Source: an uncultured Paracoccaceae bacterium
GTDB taxonomy: Bacteria > Pseudomonadota > Alphaproteobacteria > Rhodobacterales > Rhodobacteraceae
Reading direction: 5' to 3'
Assembly (NCBI GenBank): GCA_947503925.1
Contig: CANNFQ010000002.1
Location: 186,001-250,000, forward strand
DNA: 64,000 bases
Shown here piece after piece: positions 26,915 to 36,662 of the stretch. Both the position numbers and the translations under genes were made by a program. Each line of letters opens with the position of its first letter. Position 1 is the stretch's first letter. Under the pieces are notes generated by a model that saw nothing but the letters and a program-made list of their open reading frames with translations, had not been told where the DNA came from and ran no database searches.

Positions 26915-29900
26915 TCAAGCGCTTTGGGTGGCCACCTCTGCCAGCAACGCGGCGTTTCCGCCCGCCGCCGTTGTGTCGATACAGACATGACGTTCATGCA
27001 TGACATGGGCGATGTCAGGTTGGCCGGTGATCAATGCGGTGATCGGCCCGCTGCGCTGGGCCAATGCTGCCTCAATCGCCCGGCCGGTTGCTGCGTCGCC
27101 CCACCAGATTACACCGGCGAGCGGGGCGATGTTAGCCAGCGCCTCCGGCTCGACCTTGCCCGCGGCCGGACTGGCGGCGCCACCAAGGGCGCGCACCGCC
27201 TCTGCCTGTTTCTGCGCGGCCTGCGCACCGGGCCCCATACACAAGATCGGCCCGCGCGGATGCAGGCTGTGCCGGTTTGACTCACCGGTTGGGCCGGGCA
27301 TATCCGTCGGGGTTTTCGCTGTTTCCGGCATCGGGATGGTCAGTTGACGGGCGAGTGCTGCCAGATCAGCGGGCCTCGCCCAATTCGCCTGAACTTCAAG
27401 CGCAGGGCTGGCGGCAAAGCGCGGCAGGTAATGCGGCCCGCCCGCCTTTGGCCCGGTGCCGGACATGCCTTCACCGCCAAAGGGCTGGCTGCCCACAACC
27501 GCACCGATCTGGTCGCGATTGACATAGATATTGCCTGCCGCGACACGCTCCACGATCCGCTGCACCCGGTCATCGATCCGGGTGTGCAAGCCGAAGGTCA
27601 ACCCATACCCAGTCGCGTTGATCGCATCGATAACGGCATCCAACTCGTGGGCCTTGAACGTGGTCACGTGTAGGACTGGTCCGAAAATTTCGCGCTCCAT
27701 CTGGGCGATACCTGAGACGCGGATCACCGTGGGGGCGATAAAATGGCCGGTATCCGGGGCCGGTATCTGGTGTATGACACGGCCTTCAGATTGGGCTGTG
27801 GCGATGTAATCGGCGATGCCCTGATGAGCAGCGGGGTCAATCACGGGACCGATATCGGTGGATAGGTGCCATGGATCGCCAACAGTCAACTCGTCCATTG
27901 CGCCGGTCAGCATCTCCAGCAGATTATCGGCGATATCTTCTTGCACATAAAGACAGCGCAGCGCCGAACAGCGCTGCCCGGCAGACCGGAACGCCCCGTT
28001 GACGATGTCGCGCACGGCATGTTCCGGCAGGGCGGTGCTGTCGGCGATCATTGCATTCAGCCCGCCGGTTTCAGCGATCAGGGGCGTGCCTGGCGCGCAG
28101 TGGTTCGCCATATTTTGGCGGATTTTCAACGCTGTGGCGGTGGAGCCGGTAAAAGCGACACCATTGATCCGGGCATCTGCAGTCAGCGCGGCCCCGACAG
28201 AACCGTTACCCGGCAAGAGTTGCAAAACATCGCGCGGGACACCGGCGTCATGGAGCAATTGTACGGCACGGGTGGCGATCAACGGGGTCTGTTCTGCTGG
28301 CTTGGCCAGCACGGCGTTGCCAGCTGAAAGGGCGGCGGCAATCTGGCCAGAGAAGATGGCAAGCGGGAAATTCCAGGGACTGATACAGGTCCAGATGCCG
28401 CGCGGGGCCATGTCTTCATGCGCCTGTGCTGCGTAGTAGCGCAGGAAATCCACTGCCTCGCGCAGTTCGGCAACAACATCCGGCATGGCCTTGCCCGCCT
28501 CACGGGTCAGAATGGCGAACAGTTCCGCACCATGTGCTTCATACGCGTCAGCGGCGGCATTCAATACCTGTGCGCGCTCGGCCACTGGAACATCCCATGG
28601 GCGGGCCGCATCGAGCGCCATCGCCAGGTTAGCAGAGGTTGTGATACGGGCGGTGCCTGCGACGTCACCAGGACGGGCGGGATTCACCACCTCATGCGCC
28701 GGACCGTCGGCGGACGCATTCACCACAAGCGGGCCTCCCTCCCAACGCGCGGTCAAAAATGGATCCCTTCCCTTGGCGATCTTGGCTAATACCGGACCAT
28801 GTGTCAGGTCCCAACCCTTGGAATTGAGCCTTTCGGGTGCAAATAACTGAGGGCCAGTCGGCAGACCGGGTTCCCTGCCCGAATCTGCAAACGGGCAGGC
28901 GGCGACGACCTCTGCCGGAACATCCTCATCCACGATCTGGTTGACGAAGCTTGAATTGGCCCCGTTTTCCAACAGGCGGCGAACCAGATAGGCCAGCAGA
29001 TCCTCATGGGCACCCACAGGAGCATAGATGCGGCATCGGGTATTCTGCGCACGCAAAACAAGACTGTGCAGGGTCTCACCCATGCCATGCAGGCGCTGGA
29101 ATTCGTAATCATCCACAGTGCGATCCATCTCCTCAGCCATTTCCAGCACGGCGGCAACGGTGTGGGCGTTATGGGAGGCGAATTGAGGATAGATACGGTC
29201 GGTCAGGCCCAGCAATTTCCGAGCATTGGCAATATAGCTAATATCGGTATGGGATTTGGCTGTGAAAACCGGGAAGCCATCGATACCCTCGACTTGGGCG
29301 CGCTTGATCTCTGCATCCCAATACGCACCCTTGACCAGACGGACCATGATCTTGCGGTTCAGCCGTGTCGCCATGTCATACAGATGATCAATGACCAGTG
29401 GGGCACGCTGGCCATATGCCTGTACAACAACACCAAAACCATCCCACCCGGCTAGGGCGGGTTCTGCCAAAACGGCCTCGATCACCTCCAGCGACAGTGA
29501 CAGGCGGTCGGCCTCCTCTGCATCAATGTTGAACCCCATGCCTGCCGATTTGGCCAAAAGGGCGAGAGACCGGGCGCGGGGGACAAGCTCTGACATCACG
29601 CGGTCACGCTGGGCAACTTCGTAGCGGGCATGTAGGGCAGAGAGTTTGACGGAAATACCCGGGTTCTCGGCCACGCTATCATGGGTGCAATGCTCGGCAA
29701 TCGCACTGATCGCTCTGGAATAGGCAAGATGATAACCGCCTGCATCCGCATCTGTGCGCGCTGCCTCCCCCAGCATATCGTAGCTGTAGGTAAAGCCCTT
29801 GGCCTGCATGCCTTTGGCGCGATCCATCGCTTTCACGATAGTCTCCCCCAACACAAATTGGCGACCCATCTCGCGCATCGCACGAGCAACGGCGGTGCGG

Positions 29901-30370
29901 ATCACAGGCTCGCCCAACCGTTTGATGGCACCGCGCAGATGCCCGGTGATGCCTGGCTGATCATCGTCCAAAACGCGACCGGTCAGCATCAGTGCCCAGG
30001 TCGAGGCGTTGACGAGAGAAGAGGCAGAATGGCCTAGATGCTTGCCCCAGTCGGACGGGGCGATCTTGTCTTCGATCAGGGCGTCAATCGTCTCGGCATC
30101 CGGAACACGCAGCAATGCTTCGGCCAGACACATCAGTGCGATGCCTTCATCCGTGGACAGGCCGTATTCAGCCAGGAAAACCTCCATCAAGCCGGGTTCG
30201 GTGCTTGATCGGATCTGGCGCACGAGGCCGGCTGCGCGTTTGGTTATCCGGGACCGATCATCCGCCGACAAGGCCGCCATGGCGGTCAGCTCTGCAACGG
30301 CGGCATCCTCGTTGCGATACATGGCCAGATCAATCTGTTGGGTGCTGGTGTTGGCATGGTCCCTGGGCAT
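26915..30370 (-). CDS. putA: Bifunctional proline dehydrogenase / L-glutamate gamma-semialdehyde dehydrogenase
   Basis: 1151 aa. Oxidises proline to glutamate in two linked steps. The FAD-dependent proline dehydrogenase domain covers about residues 130-470 (RLVKGAYWDAEIKRAQ, and R-x-x-R near RLLENG). The NAD-dependent aldehyde dehydrogenase domain covers about 530-1000, with catalytic Cys in SAGQRCSALRCLYVQED and Glu in IAETGGLNAM. A further C-terminal segment follows. The N-terminal ribbon-helix-helix DNA-binding domain of E. coli PutA is absent, so control is left to the divergent Lrp-type gene. Confidence 0.96.
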   Translation of the reverse strand: MPRDHANTSTQQIDLAMYRNEDAAVAELTAMAALSADDRSRITKRAAGLVRQIRSSTEPGLMEVFLAEYGLSTDEGIALMCLAEALLRVPDAETIDALIEDKIAPSDWGKHLGHSASSLVNASTWALMLTGRVLDDDQPGITGHLRGAIKRLGEPVIRTAVARAMREMGRQFVLGETIVKAMDRAKGMQAKGFTYSYDMLGEAARTDADAGGYHLAYSRAISAIAEHCTHDSVAENPGISVKLSALHARYEVAQRDRVMSELVPRARSLALLAKSAGMGFNIDAEEADRLSLSLEVIEAVLAEPALAGWDGFGVVVQAYGQRAPLVIDHLYDMATRLNRKIMVRLVKGAYWDAEIKRAQVEGIDGFPVFTAKSHTDISYIANARKLLGLTDRIYPQFASHNAHTVAAVLEMAEEMDRTVDDYEFQRLHGMGETLHSLVLRAQNTRCRIYAPVGAHEDLLAYLVRRLLENGANSSFVNQIVDEDVPAEVVAACPFADSGREPGLPTGPQLFAPERLNSKGWDLTHGPVLAKIAKGRDPFLTARWEGGPLVVNASADGPAHEVVNPARPGDVAGTARITTSANLAMALDAARPWDVPVAERAQVLNAAADAYEAHGAELFAILTREAGKAMPDVVAELREAVDFLRYYAAQAHEDMAPRGIWTCISPWNFPLAIFSGQIAAALSAGNAVLAKPAEQTPLIATRAVQLLHDAGVPRDVLQLLPGNGSVGAALTADARINGVAFTGSTATALKIRQNMANHCAPGTPLIAETGGLNAMIADSTALPEHAVRDIVNGAFRSAGQRCSALRCLYVQEDIADNLLEMLTGAMDELTVGDPWHLSTDIGPVIDPAAHQGIADYIATAQSEGRVIHQIPAPDTGHFIAPTVIRVSGIAQMEREIFGPVLHVTTFKAHELDAVIDAINATGYGLTFGLHTRIDDRVQRIVERVAAGNIYVNRDQIGAVVGSQPFGGEGMSGTGPKAGGPHYLPRFAASPALEVQANWARPADLAALARQLTIPMPETAKTPTDMPGPTGESNRHSLHPRGPILCMGPGAQAAQKQAEAVRALGGAASPAAGKVEPEALANIAPLAGVIWWGDAATGRAIEAALAQRSGPITALITGQPDIAHVMHERHVCIDTTAAGGNAALLAEVATQSA

Positions 30371-30382
30371 GGCAGAATCCTT

Positions 30383-30412
30383 ATCAATGATGAGCTATCA
30401 TACCTCATTGAT
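30383..30412. promoter_or_regulatory. Putative PutR (Lrp-type) operator
   Basis: ATCAATGA (30383-30390) and TCATTGAT (30405-30412), a perfect 8-bp inverted repeat with a 14-base spacer, in the gap between divergent putA and its regulator. The inner bases also contain TGAT...ATCA. Confidence 0.55.
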
Positions 30413-30476
30413 TGCAGTCGATTTGCCTCGTATATGGATGTCATGAAGGCCAATCGCACAAATATGAGGAAGATGA

Positions 30477-30968
30477 GTGACCGAAATGTATTCCAACCTC
30501 GATAGCTTCGATCGTAAGATACTCAACGTGTTGGCGGTTGAGGGCCGGGTCAACGTCACTGAACTGGCCCGGCGGATCGGGTTGTCTAAATCGCCAACGC
30601 AAGCGCGGCTCAAACGGTTGGAAGAAAATGGTGTGATCCGAGGGTATCGGGCGCTTTACGACCCGATCCGCTTGGGGCGTGATCATATCGCCTTTGTCGA
30701 GGTGAAACTTTCCGATACGCGCGAAGCGGCGCTCGCCGCCTTTGCCAAGGCGGTCATGCAAATTCCAGAAGTTGAACAGTGCCATCTGATCGCTGGGGCC
30801 TTTGATTATCTGCTCAAGGTACGGACATCTGGCATGACCGGTTACCGGGCGGTCCTAGCCGATAAGATATCAACACTGCCGCATGTGTCGAACACATCGA
30901 CCTATGTCGCCATGCAAGCCATCAAGGAGGAGGGGCTGTCGCCGGTTGAGCCGGGCAACAGCTTGTGA
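30477..30968 (+). CDS. putR: Lrp/AsnC-family regulator, PutR-type
   Basis: 163 aa from GTG 30477 (GAGGAAGA upstream); ATG 30486 is an alternative. N-terminal winged HTH (DRKILNVLAVEGRVNVTELARRIGLSKSPTQARLKRLEENGVIRGY, about residues 13-58), then the RAM ligand-binding domain (VEQCHLIAGAFDYLLKVRTSGM). Divergence from putA matches PutR, the proline-responsive activator of putA in alphaproteobacteria. Confidence 0.88.
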   Translation: MTEMYSNLDSFDRKILNVLAVEGRVNVTELARRIGLSKSPTQARLKRLEENGVIRGYRALYDPIRLGRDHIAFVEVKLSDTREAALAAFAKAVMQIPEVEQCHLIAGAFDYLLKVRTSGMTGYRAVLADKISTLPHVSNTSTYVAMQAIKEEGLSPVEPGNSL

Positions 30969-31004
30969 CTTGACGTAGCCGCATCGCGGCGCAGATCATA
31001 CGGC

Positions 31005-31544
31005 ATGAAATTGATATTGCCGCTCTGCCTCCTTGCCCCGTCCGCCGTCGCCGAAACCTGCCCGCCGGTCTCAGACCATTCGGAACGGCTGGACAAGATC
31101 ATCACGGAACTACGGGCATCGCCTGGTGAACGAGAGGCCCGAATGTTATCGCAACAATTATGGGAATTGTGGCTGGACGCGCCTGACAGCAAAGCACAGG
31201 CTTTGCTGGATAAAGGCATGCGCCAGCGGACGGAATACGATTTTCTGGGCGCGCGGGACACGCTGGATATGTTGATAGAGCATTGCCCGAACTATGCCGA
31301 AGGATACAATCAACGTGCCTTTGCCAGCTTTTTGCACCAGGATTATGATGCGGCATTGGTCGATCTGGATGCAGCGTTGGCGATCATGCCAAACCATGTG
31401 GCGGCGTTGGCGGGAAAAGCCCTTACATTATTTGGGCTGGGGCGCGACGACGAGGGGCAAGAGGTGTTGCGCGCGGCACTCAGGTTGAACCCATGGTTGC
31501 AGGAACGGGCACTTCTGCGCGAGCCATTGGGTACGGAGCTCTGA
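31005..31544 (+). CDS. Exported TPR-repeat protein
   Basis: 179 aa. A signal peptide is clear (MKLILPLCLLAPSAVA, cleavage before ETCPP). The mature part contains two to three tetratricopeptide repeats (about 75-165; CPNYAEGYNQRAFASFLHQDYDAALVDLDAALAIMPNHVAALAGKAL pattern). Such periplasmic TPR proteins mediate protein contacts; no specific role can be assigned. Separated from putR by 36 bases on the same strand. Confidence 0.75.
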   Translation: MKLILPLCLLAPSAVAETCPPVSDHSERLDKIITELRASPGEREARMLSQQLWELWLDAPDSKAQALLDKGMRQRTEYDFLGARDTLDMLIEHCPNYAEGYNQRAFASFLHQDYDAALVDLDAALAIMPNHVAALAGKALTLFGLGRDDEGQEVLRAALRLNPWLQERALLREPLGTEL

Positions 31545-31736
31545 TCATGACTTGCCGAATGCTGCTGGTCATCCTAGGAAGGGGACGTGGTTGCACGGCG
31601 GGATGTCGGACACTGGATATGTATCCTTAGTATCTGCGCAAAGCTGTGCATTCCGGCATTATGTGTTGCTGAGATGCGATTGCGTTTCGGGATCAAGAGT
31701 GGTCCCGATTGCGGTTCGCAAAGATTAGCGCCAGAT

Positions 31737-31822
31737 GCGGGCGTGATGGAATGGTAGACATACCAGACTTAAAATCTGAGGGGCTTATGCCCGTGTGGGT
31801 TCGAGTCCCACCGCCCGCACCA
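31737..31822 (+). tRNA. tRNA-Leu (anticodon UAA)
   Basis: 86 nt including encoded CCA. Acceptor stem GCGGGCG / CGCCCGC, anticodon loop CTTAAAA giving TAA, a long variable arm (GGGGCTTATGCCCGT) as expected for leucine tRNA, and T arm GGGTTCGAGTCCC. Confidence 0.96.
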
Positions 31823-31996
31823 CCCAACTAAGGCATTTGTCTGTGTGATGTAGAAGATGAACTACGTTCGCCGATGTCCGAAAGCTATATGAATCACAGG
31901 ATTTCGAAGTGATGACCTTCCTTAAGGGATATTCGCCTTTGCATTCCCTTTACTCTGATATCGCGTTCTCAGGAACAACCGCTCACCAACAAGAAA

Positions 31997-32023
31997 CCCC
32001 GCCAAACGAACTACTTGGCGGGG
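31997..32023 (-). terminator. Intrinsic terminator of the Bax1-like gene
   Basis: Arms CCCCGCCAA (31997-32005) and TTGGCGGGG (32015-32023), a perfect 9-bp stem. On the minus strand the hairpin is followed by TTTCTTGT; it is 29 bases past the stop. Confidence 0.8.
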
Positions 32024-32051
32024 CAACGACATTTTAGGTTCGTTGAGAACC

Positions 32052-32825
32052 TTATTCTCTGCTGCCGAATAGCTGCAGCAGGAACATGAACATGTTGATG
32101 AAGTCCAGATACAGGTTCAGCGCACCCATAATCGCCGACTTTGCCAACCACTCACTATCGCCACTTGCGGCATGCGCGATGTAGTCATTCTTGATCTTTT
32201 GCGTGTCATAGGCTGTGAGCCCAGCAAAGATCAGCACCCCGATCGCAGAGATCGCAAACATGATAGCAGGCGACTGCAGAAAGATGTTGACGATCATGGC
32301 TACGATCAAACCAACGACGCCCATAATGAGGAACGAACCCCAGCCAGAGATGTCTTTCTTTGTGGTGTAGCCCCAAAGCGACAGGCTGGCGAAAGCGATC
32401 GCCGTGATCAGAAAGATCTGGATGATTGAGAAGCCGGTGAAGACGGCGAAAATCCAGCTGATCGACACACCCATTGCCGCGGCGAAGACGTAGAAGAACG
32501 TCTGGGCGCCAGCGGCCGAAAGCCGATTGATCATCGCACCGAACATGAACACCATGGCGAGTGGCAGGAACATGATCACCCACTTCAACGGCGTGGTGTA
32601 CAGGGTCACGCCCAGTTCCGTCAGATATGTTGATACGCCGATCTGATAGGGTGTCGGATCACTGGACAATGCCAGGCCTGAAATCGCCCAGGCCGCGGCA
32701 GCTGTGATCAGCATGCCGACAGACATGGTGCCATAGACCTTGTTCATGTGGGCGCGTAGGCCCTCGTCAATCGCGGTGGCCCGAACACCGCTGACCGTTG
32801 ATTTCATTGTCTCGTATTGAGCCAT
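32052..32825 (-). CDS. Bax inhibitor-1 / YccA family membrane protein
   Basis: 257 aa. Seven hydrophobic segments span about residues 30-250, the family norm (UPF0005). The conserved C-terminal half GLTAYDTQKIKNDY followed by MGALNLYLDFINMFMFLLQLFGSRE matches the YccA/YbhL group, which includes pH-dependent calcium-leak channels and FtsH partners. Stands alone with its own terminator. Confidence 0.93.
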   Translation of the reverse strand: MAQYETMKSTVSGVRATAIDEGLRAHMNKVYGTMSVGMLITAAAAWAISGLALSSDPTPYQIGVSTYLTELGVTLYTTPLKWVIMFLPLAMVFMFGAMINRLSAAGAQTFFYVFAAAMGVSISWIFAVFTGFSIIQIFLITAIAFASLSLWGYTTKKDISGWGSFLIMGVVGLIVAMIVNIFLQSPAIMFAISAIGVLIFAGLTAYDTQKIKNDYIAHAASGDSEWLAKSAIMGALNLYLDFINMFMFLLQLFGSRE

Positions 32826-32977
32826 TTAGACCTCCAGAATAACCAGTAGCGCCGCAAAACGGCATCCTTGATCCCAATATTGGCCGATAGAGCCATTTTT
32901 TCAAGGCTCAGCCGCAGCGATTTCGTTAAATCTGATTGTTTCGGGCGGGAATGTCGCAGGCCGAAGGAAACAAAGTG

Positions 32978-33199
32978 TTATTTGTGCCAGTTTGGCGGTG
33001 TATCCCAGATTGGCTTCTGTGCTTCCTGATGCGCCTGATGTTCGCTCAGTCCGATATCCCGAAGCTGATGCTTGTCCAACCGGGACAGGTGACGCCGTTG
33101 TCGTGCCACGGCAATCATGTCCGCTACGGTTCGAAGCCATCCCTGCCGTTGCTGTTTGGTGCAGAGATCGGCGGATTTGTGAAGTGTAAATATGCTCAT
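32978..33199 (-). CDS. DUF1127 small basic protein
   Basis: 73 aa from ATG 33199 (AAAGGGC upstream). The C-terminal Arg-rich DUF1127 domain is visible (RRHLSRLDKHQLRDIGLSEHQA, about residues 33-58). In alphaproteobacteria these small proteins are stress-regulated, and some affect RNA turnover or phosphate and carbon metabolism. Divergent from a LysR gene 116 bases away, which might control it. Confidence 0.85.
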   Translation of the reverse strand: MSIFTLHKSADLCTKQQRQGWLRTVADMIAVARQRRHLSRLDKHQLRDIGLSEHQAHQEAQKPIWDTPPNWHK

Positions 33200-33315
33200 G
33201 TCATGCCCTTTCGTGATCAAGTGAAGCTGTTTCATTCGAATACTTGATATGTACCGCGGGCCATGTCATGATAAAAACGAATATTTGAGAGTTTATACAT
33301 CAAGGATGTTGATGG

Positions 33316-34185
33316 ATGAGAAATCTTGATTTGACGGCGTTGCGGTCCTTTGTGGCCGTGTCAGATACCGGTGGTGTGACCAAGGCTGCGGGATTGCTGA
33401 ACCTGACGCAGTCAGCGGTGTCGATGCAGTTAAAACGGTTGGAAGAGTCGTTGAACGTATCGCTTCTGGATCGATCATCCAGGGCGATTGGGCTTACTCC
33501 ACAGGGTGAACAGCTTCTCAGCTATGCCCGGCGGATGCTGGCGCTGAATGATGAGATCTACGGCAAGCTGACGGCTGTAGAATTTGAGGGTGAGGTAACG
33601 CTTGGCGTGCCGCATGATGTGATCTACCCGGTCATCCCCAAAGTGTTGCAACGGTTTGCCGCCGCCTATCCGCGTGTTCGGGTGCAGCTCGTTTCCTCCT
33701 ATACGCGAAAGCTGAAAGAACAATTCAATCGTGGGGAGATTGACGTCATCTTAACGACCGAAGACAGCGTTGGTTTGGGGGGTGAGACGCTCACCAAGTT
33801 GCCACTTGTTTGGATGGGCGCGCCCGGTGGGCAGGCTTGGAAACAGCGCCCTTTGCGGCTGGCCTATGAAGGGCGCTGCATCTTCCGACAATATGTGCAG
33901 CGTCGGTTGGACGAGGTTGGCATTCCGTGGGATATGGCCGTCGAAAGCAACTCAACGCGCACTGTTGAGGCAACGGTGAGCGCGGATCTGGCAGTGCATA
34001 CGATGCTGGAAGGCACCGAACCGCGCCATTTTGAATGTATCAATCACAGTGGGGCGCTGCCTGATCTGATCAACGTGAACATCAATATGTATAGTGCGAC
34101 GGTTCAGGATGGTCCCGTCCTGACTGACCTGGCAGAGTTCCTGCGGGACGGGTTTCACACATTGAGGATGCCGGTTATGGCGTGA
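33316..34185 (+). CDS. LysR-family transcriptional regulator, LrhA/HexA-like
   Basis: 289 aa. N-terminal HTH at residues 3-62 (LTALRSFVAVSDTGGVTKAAGLLNLTQSAVSMQLKRLE), then a LysR substrate domain (GEVTLGVPHDVIYPVIPKVLQRFAAAYPRVRV). The pattern is of the LrhA-like group. Targets unknown; neighbours are a divergent DUF1127 gene and a convergent quinone oxidoreductase gene overlapping by 11 bases. Confidence 0.87.
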   Translation: MRNLDLTALRSFVAVSDTGGVTKAAGLLNLTQSAVSMQLKRLEESLNVSLLDRSSRAIGLTPQGEQLLSYARRMLALNDEIYGKLTAVEFEGEVTLGVPHDVIYPVIPKVLQRFAAAYPRVRVQLVSSYTRKLKEQFNRGEIDVILTTEDSVGLGGETLTKLPLVWMGAPGGQAWKQRPLRLAYEGRCIFRQYVQRRLDEVGIPWDMAVESNSTRTVEATVSADLAVHTMLEGTEPRHFECINHSGALPDLINVNINMYSATVQDGPVLTDLAEFLRDGFHTLRMPVMA

Positions 34186-35134
34186 CAACGACTTTGCCCG
34201 TCGATGTTCTATTCCGCATCAATTCCAATGCCTTGGCCGCATCATCCAATGGCAGAATGTGGCTGATATGGGGGCGTAGACGCCCTTGCGAATACCACTC
34301 CATCAGCTCATCCAAGCTGTCGGCAAGCGCGCCCGGGTTAAAACGCAGATAGCCGCCCCAATAGAAACCGATCACGGTAATGTTCTTGACCAGAATAATA
34401 TTGGCGGGGATTGCAGGCACATCGCCGCTGGCAAATCCGATCACGATGACCCGCGCTTCGCGATTACAGGCCTTCAATGCGGACTTGAACGCATCCCCGC
34501 CAACAGGATCGTAAACAACGTCTGCACCGCCCAAGGCTTTGACTGCTGCGGTGATGTCGTCTGTTGTGCTGTCGATCAGGTGATCGGCGCCCGCTTTCCG
34601 GGCCACCGCCAGTTTGTCTGCCCCGCGTGCGACGGCGATGATAGTAGCACCCATCGCCTTGCCGATTTCAACGGCGGTCAGTCCGACCCCGCCAGCCGCA
34701 CCAAGGACGAGTAAGGTTTCGCCTTCTTGCAATTGAGCGCGTCGCGTCAGGACAAGATGCGATGTCCCGTATGCGACCATGAACCCCGCCGCAACCTCTG
34801 AGGGCATGTCATCGGGAACCGGACGACACAGGGCCGCTGGAAAAACGCCCTGCTCAGCCAGCCCACCATCGCCACCAAAGACCGCGACACGCGTGCCAAT
34901 TGCAGGCGCGGTGACATTGAGGCCAAGCGCCTTGACGGTGCCGCAAACCTCCATTCCCAAGGTGAAAGGCGGCACCGGTGTGTTCTGATAAGTTCCCTTT
35001 GCCATCAGCAGATCGGCGAAGTTCAAACCGCATGCTGCAATGTCGAGGAGAACTTCATCATTTTTTGCAATTGGAGCGGGAACATTTGCGATCGCTGGGG
35101 CGTTATCAAACGATGACACTAGAAATGCGCGCAT
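34175..35134 (-). CDS. NADPH:quinone oxidoreductase-like MDR-family protein
   Basis: 319 aa. Zinc-free medium-chain reductase: N-terminal GroES-like domain (DIAACGLNFADLLMAKGTYQ, about residues 31-50), Rossmann NAD(P) site LVLGAAGGVGLTAVEIGKAMGA (about 144-165), and FYWGGYLRFNP near the C-terminus typical of this YhdH/Qor-like group. No catalytic zinc cysteine cluster. Substrate probably a quinone or enoyl compound. Confidence 0.87.
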   Translation of the reverse strand: MRAFLVSSFDNAPAIANVPAPIAKNDEVLLDIAACGLNFADLLMAKGTYQNTPVPPFTLGMEVCGTVKALGLNVTAPAIGTRVAVFGGDGGLAEQGVFPAALCRPVPDDMPSEVAAGFMVAYGTSHLVLTRRAQLQEGETLLVLGAAGGVGLTAVEIGKAMGATIIAVARGADKLAVARKAGADHLIDSTTDDITAAVKALGGADVVYDPVGGDAFKSALKACNREARVIVIGFASGDVPAIPANIILVKNITVIGFYWGGYLRFNPGALADSLDELMEWYSQGRLRPHISHILPLDDAAKALELMRNRTSTGKVVVTP

Positions 35135-35411
35135 ACGAAACGAATCCTCCTTGGTATGACTTTATTAACCCTTATCAACAAAACATGGGTCGGTATGAAA
35201 GGACAGCGGCTTTGACCGCTTGGACAAAAAGTGTCATCATGAACCTGTCTTTAAGGTCAGGTCTGCTACTGCAACCGTTGCGTGTTACGGGTGATTGGTG
35301 TCATGCACATCATCATTCTAAACGCGTCCATGGGTTGGGGAACGCGCGAAACGCTGTATCGGGCACTGGCGACACTTATGCCGTGTTCTTTCAAACTAAG
35401 GAAACGAACAA

Positions 35412-35783
35412 ATGAAACATCCTGTAGATGTACATGTGGGCAAGCGAATTAGGCATCGCCGCTGGATGAGTGGTACAACCCAGCAGCAACTTGCTGAAAA
35501 GGTGGGCATCAAGTTTCAGCAAATCCAGAAATATGAGACTGGCATGAACCGGGTCAGTGCATCCCGGCTCTGGGACATTGCTAAGGTACTGAATGTTCCC
35601 GTGTCATTCTTCTTTGAGGGTCTTGATACTCAACCTCCGGCTGATGGTGTCAATAGTGATATGCCCGGTGATATCCTCACCGACAAGGAAGCCTTGGAGC
35701 TCTTGCGCTCATACTACGCGATACCGGAAAATCAGCGCCGCCGTCTGTTCGATCTTGCCCGCGTTCTAAGCGAAGCTGCCTGA
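35412..35783 (+). CDS. Helix-turn-helix regulator, PraR-like
   Basis: 123 aa. XRE-type HTH at residues 9-65 (GKRIRHRRWMSGTTQQQLAEKVGIKFQQIQKYETGMNRVSASRLWDIAKVLNVPVSFFFEGL) matches closely the short PraR-type regulators of alphaproteobacteria, including the I-K-F-Q-Q-I-Q-K-Y-E recognition region. The C-terminal part (LTDKEALELLRSYYAIPENQRRRLFDLARVLSEAA) is the family helical tail. PraR proteins act in surface attachment, biofilm and quorum-related control in rhizobia; here the role is inferred. 277-base leader upstream. Confidence 0.85.
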   Translation: MKHPVDVHVGKRIRHRRWMSGTTQQQLAEKVGIKFQQIQKYETGMNRVSASRLWDIAKVLNVPVSFFFEGLDTQPPADGVNSDMPGDILTDKEALELLRSYYAIPENQRRRLFDLARVLSEAA

Positions 35784-35852
35784 TCGCGGGCTTGACCCTT
35801 TATCTGCCCCGCGCTACCGCCAAGGCATGCGTCGGGCAGATAAGGATCGATC

Positions 35853-36662
35853 ATGCCACTTGATAACACCACGAAGGCGGATCTGATCCGCGTGGCCCAT
35901 ATGTTGGCCGATGTGGCGCGTCCCGAAACACTTCGTCTGTTTCGACAATCTACCCTTTCTACCGATAATAAACTGGATGACGGGTTCGACCCTGTCACCG
36001 AAGCTGACCGCGCGGCAGAGCGTGCGATGCGTGCCGTTCTGGCTGCGGAAAGACCGGATGACAGTATTCTGGGTGAGGAATTCGGCCATCATCAGGGCAC
36101 AACGGGCCTGACATGGGTATTGGACCCGATTGATGGCACGCGTGGCTACATCAGCGGCACCCCGACCTGGGGTGTGTTGATTTCCGTTGCCGATGCAAAC
36201 GGTCCTTTGTTTGGTGTGATCGATCAACCTTATATTGGTGAGCGGTTTATTGGCGGGTTCGGGCAAGCTCATATGACCGGGCCATGCGGACAGCAGGTTT
36301 TGAAGAGCGGTGTGGTCACTGATCTGGCAGTGGCAACAGTGCTGACAACATTTCCCGAAGTGGGAACAGAGGTTGAGATGCGTGCGTTTCAGGCCGTCGC
36401 TGGTCGGGCTCTTCTGACCCGGTATGGCATGGATTGTTATGGCTATGCCCTTTTGGCTGCCGGGCAGGTGGACCTAGTGATTGAGGCCGGGTTGAACCCC
36501 TATGACATTCAGGCCCCAATTGCTGTTATCACCGCTGCGGGCGGTATCGTGACCGATTGGGCAGGTGGTCCCGCTCATCAGGGGGGCCGTGCCTTGGCAG
36601 CTGCCAACCCCACTATTCATTCGGCGGCGCTCACTATCCTGAGGGATGCGGTCGATGGCTGA
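35853..36662 (+). CDS. hisN: Histidinol-phosphatase, inositol-monophosphatase type
   Basis: 269 aa. Metal-dependent phosphatase: ILGEEFGHHQG, the core WVLDPIDGTRGYISGTPTWGVLI (about residues 88-110) and C-terminal GLNPYDIQAPIAVITAAGG. The R-G-Y-I-S-G-x-P-x-W-G pattern is that of the HisN branch rather than SuhB, so histidinol phosphate is the likely substrate. Its stop overlaps the next gene by 8 bases. Confidence 0.85.
   Translation: MPLDNTTKADLIRVAHMLADVARPETLRLFRQSTLSTDNKLDDGFDPVTEADRAAERAMRAVLAAERPDDSILGEEFGHHQGTTGLTWVLDPIDGTRGYISGTPTWGVLISVADANGPLFGVIDQPYIGERFIGGFGQAHMTGPCGQQVLKSGVVTDLAVATVLTTFPEVGTEVEMRAFQAVAGRALLTRYGMDCYGYALLAAGQVDLVIEAGLNPYDIQAPIAVITAAGGIVTDWAGGPAHQGGRALAAANPTIHSAALTILRDAVDG

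Noticed and set aside
34978..35415. A 145-codon open frame ending at the PraR-like start
   Set aside because: Its first part is antisense to the quinone oxidoreductase gene, its composition is unlike a real protein, and no ribosome-binding site or family pattern supports it.
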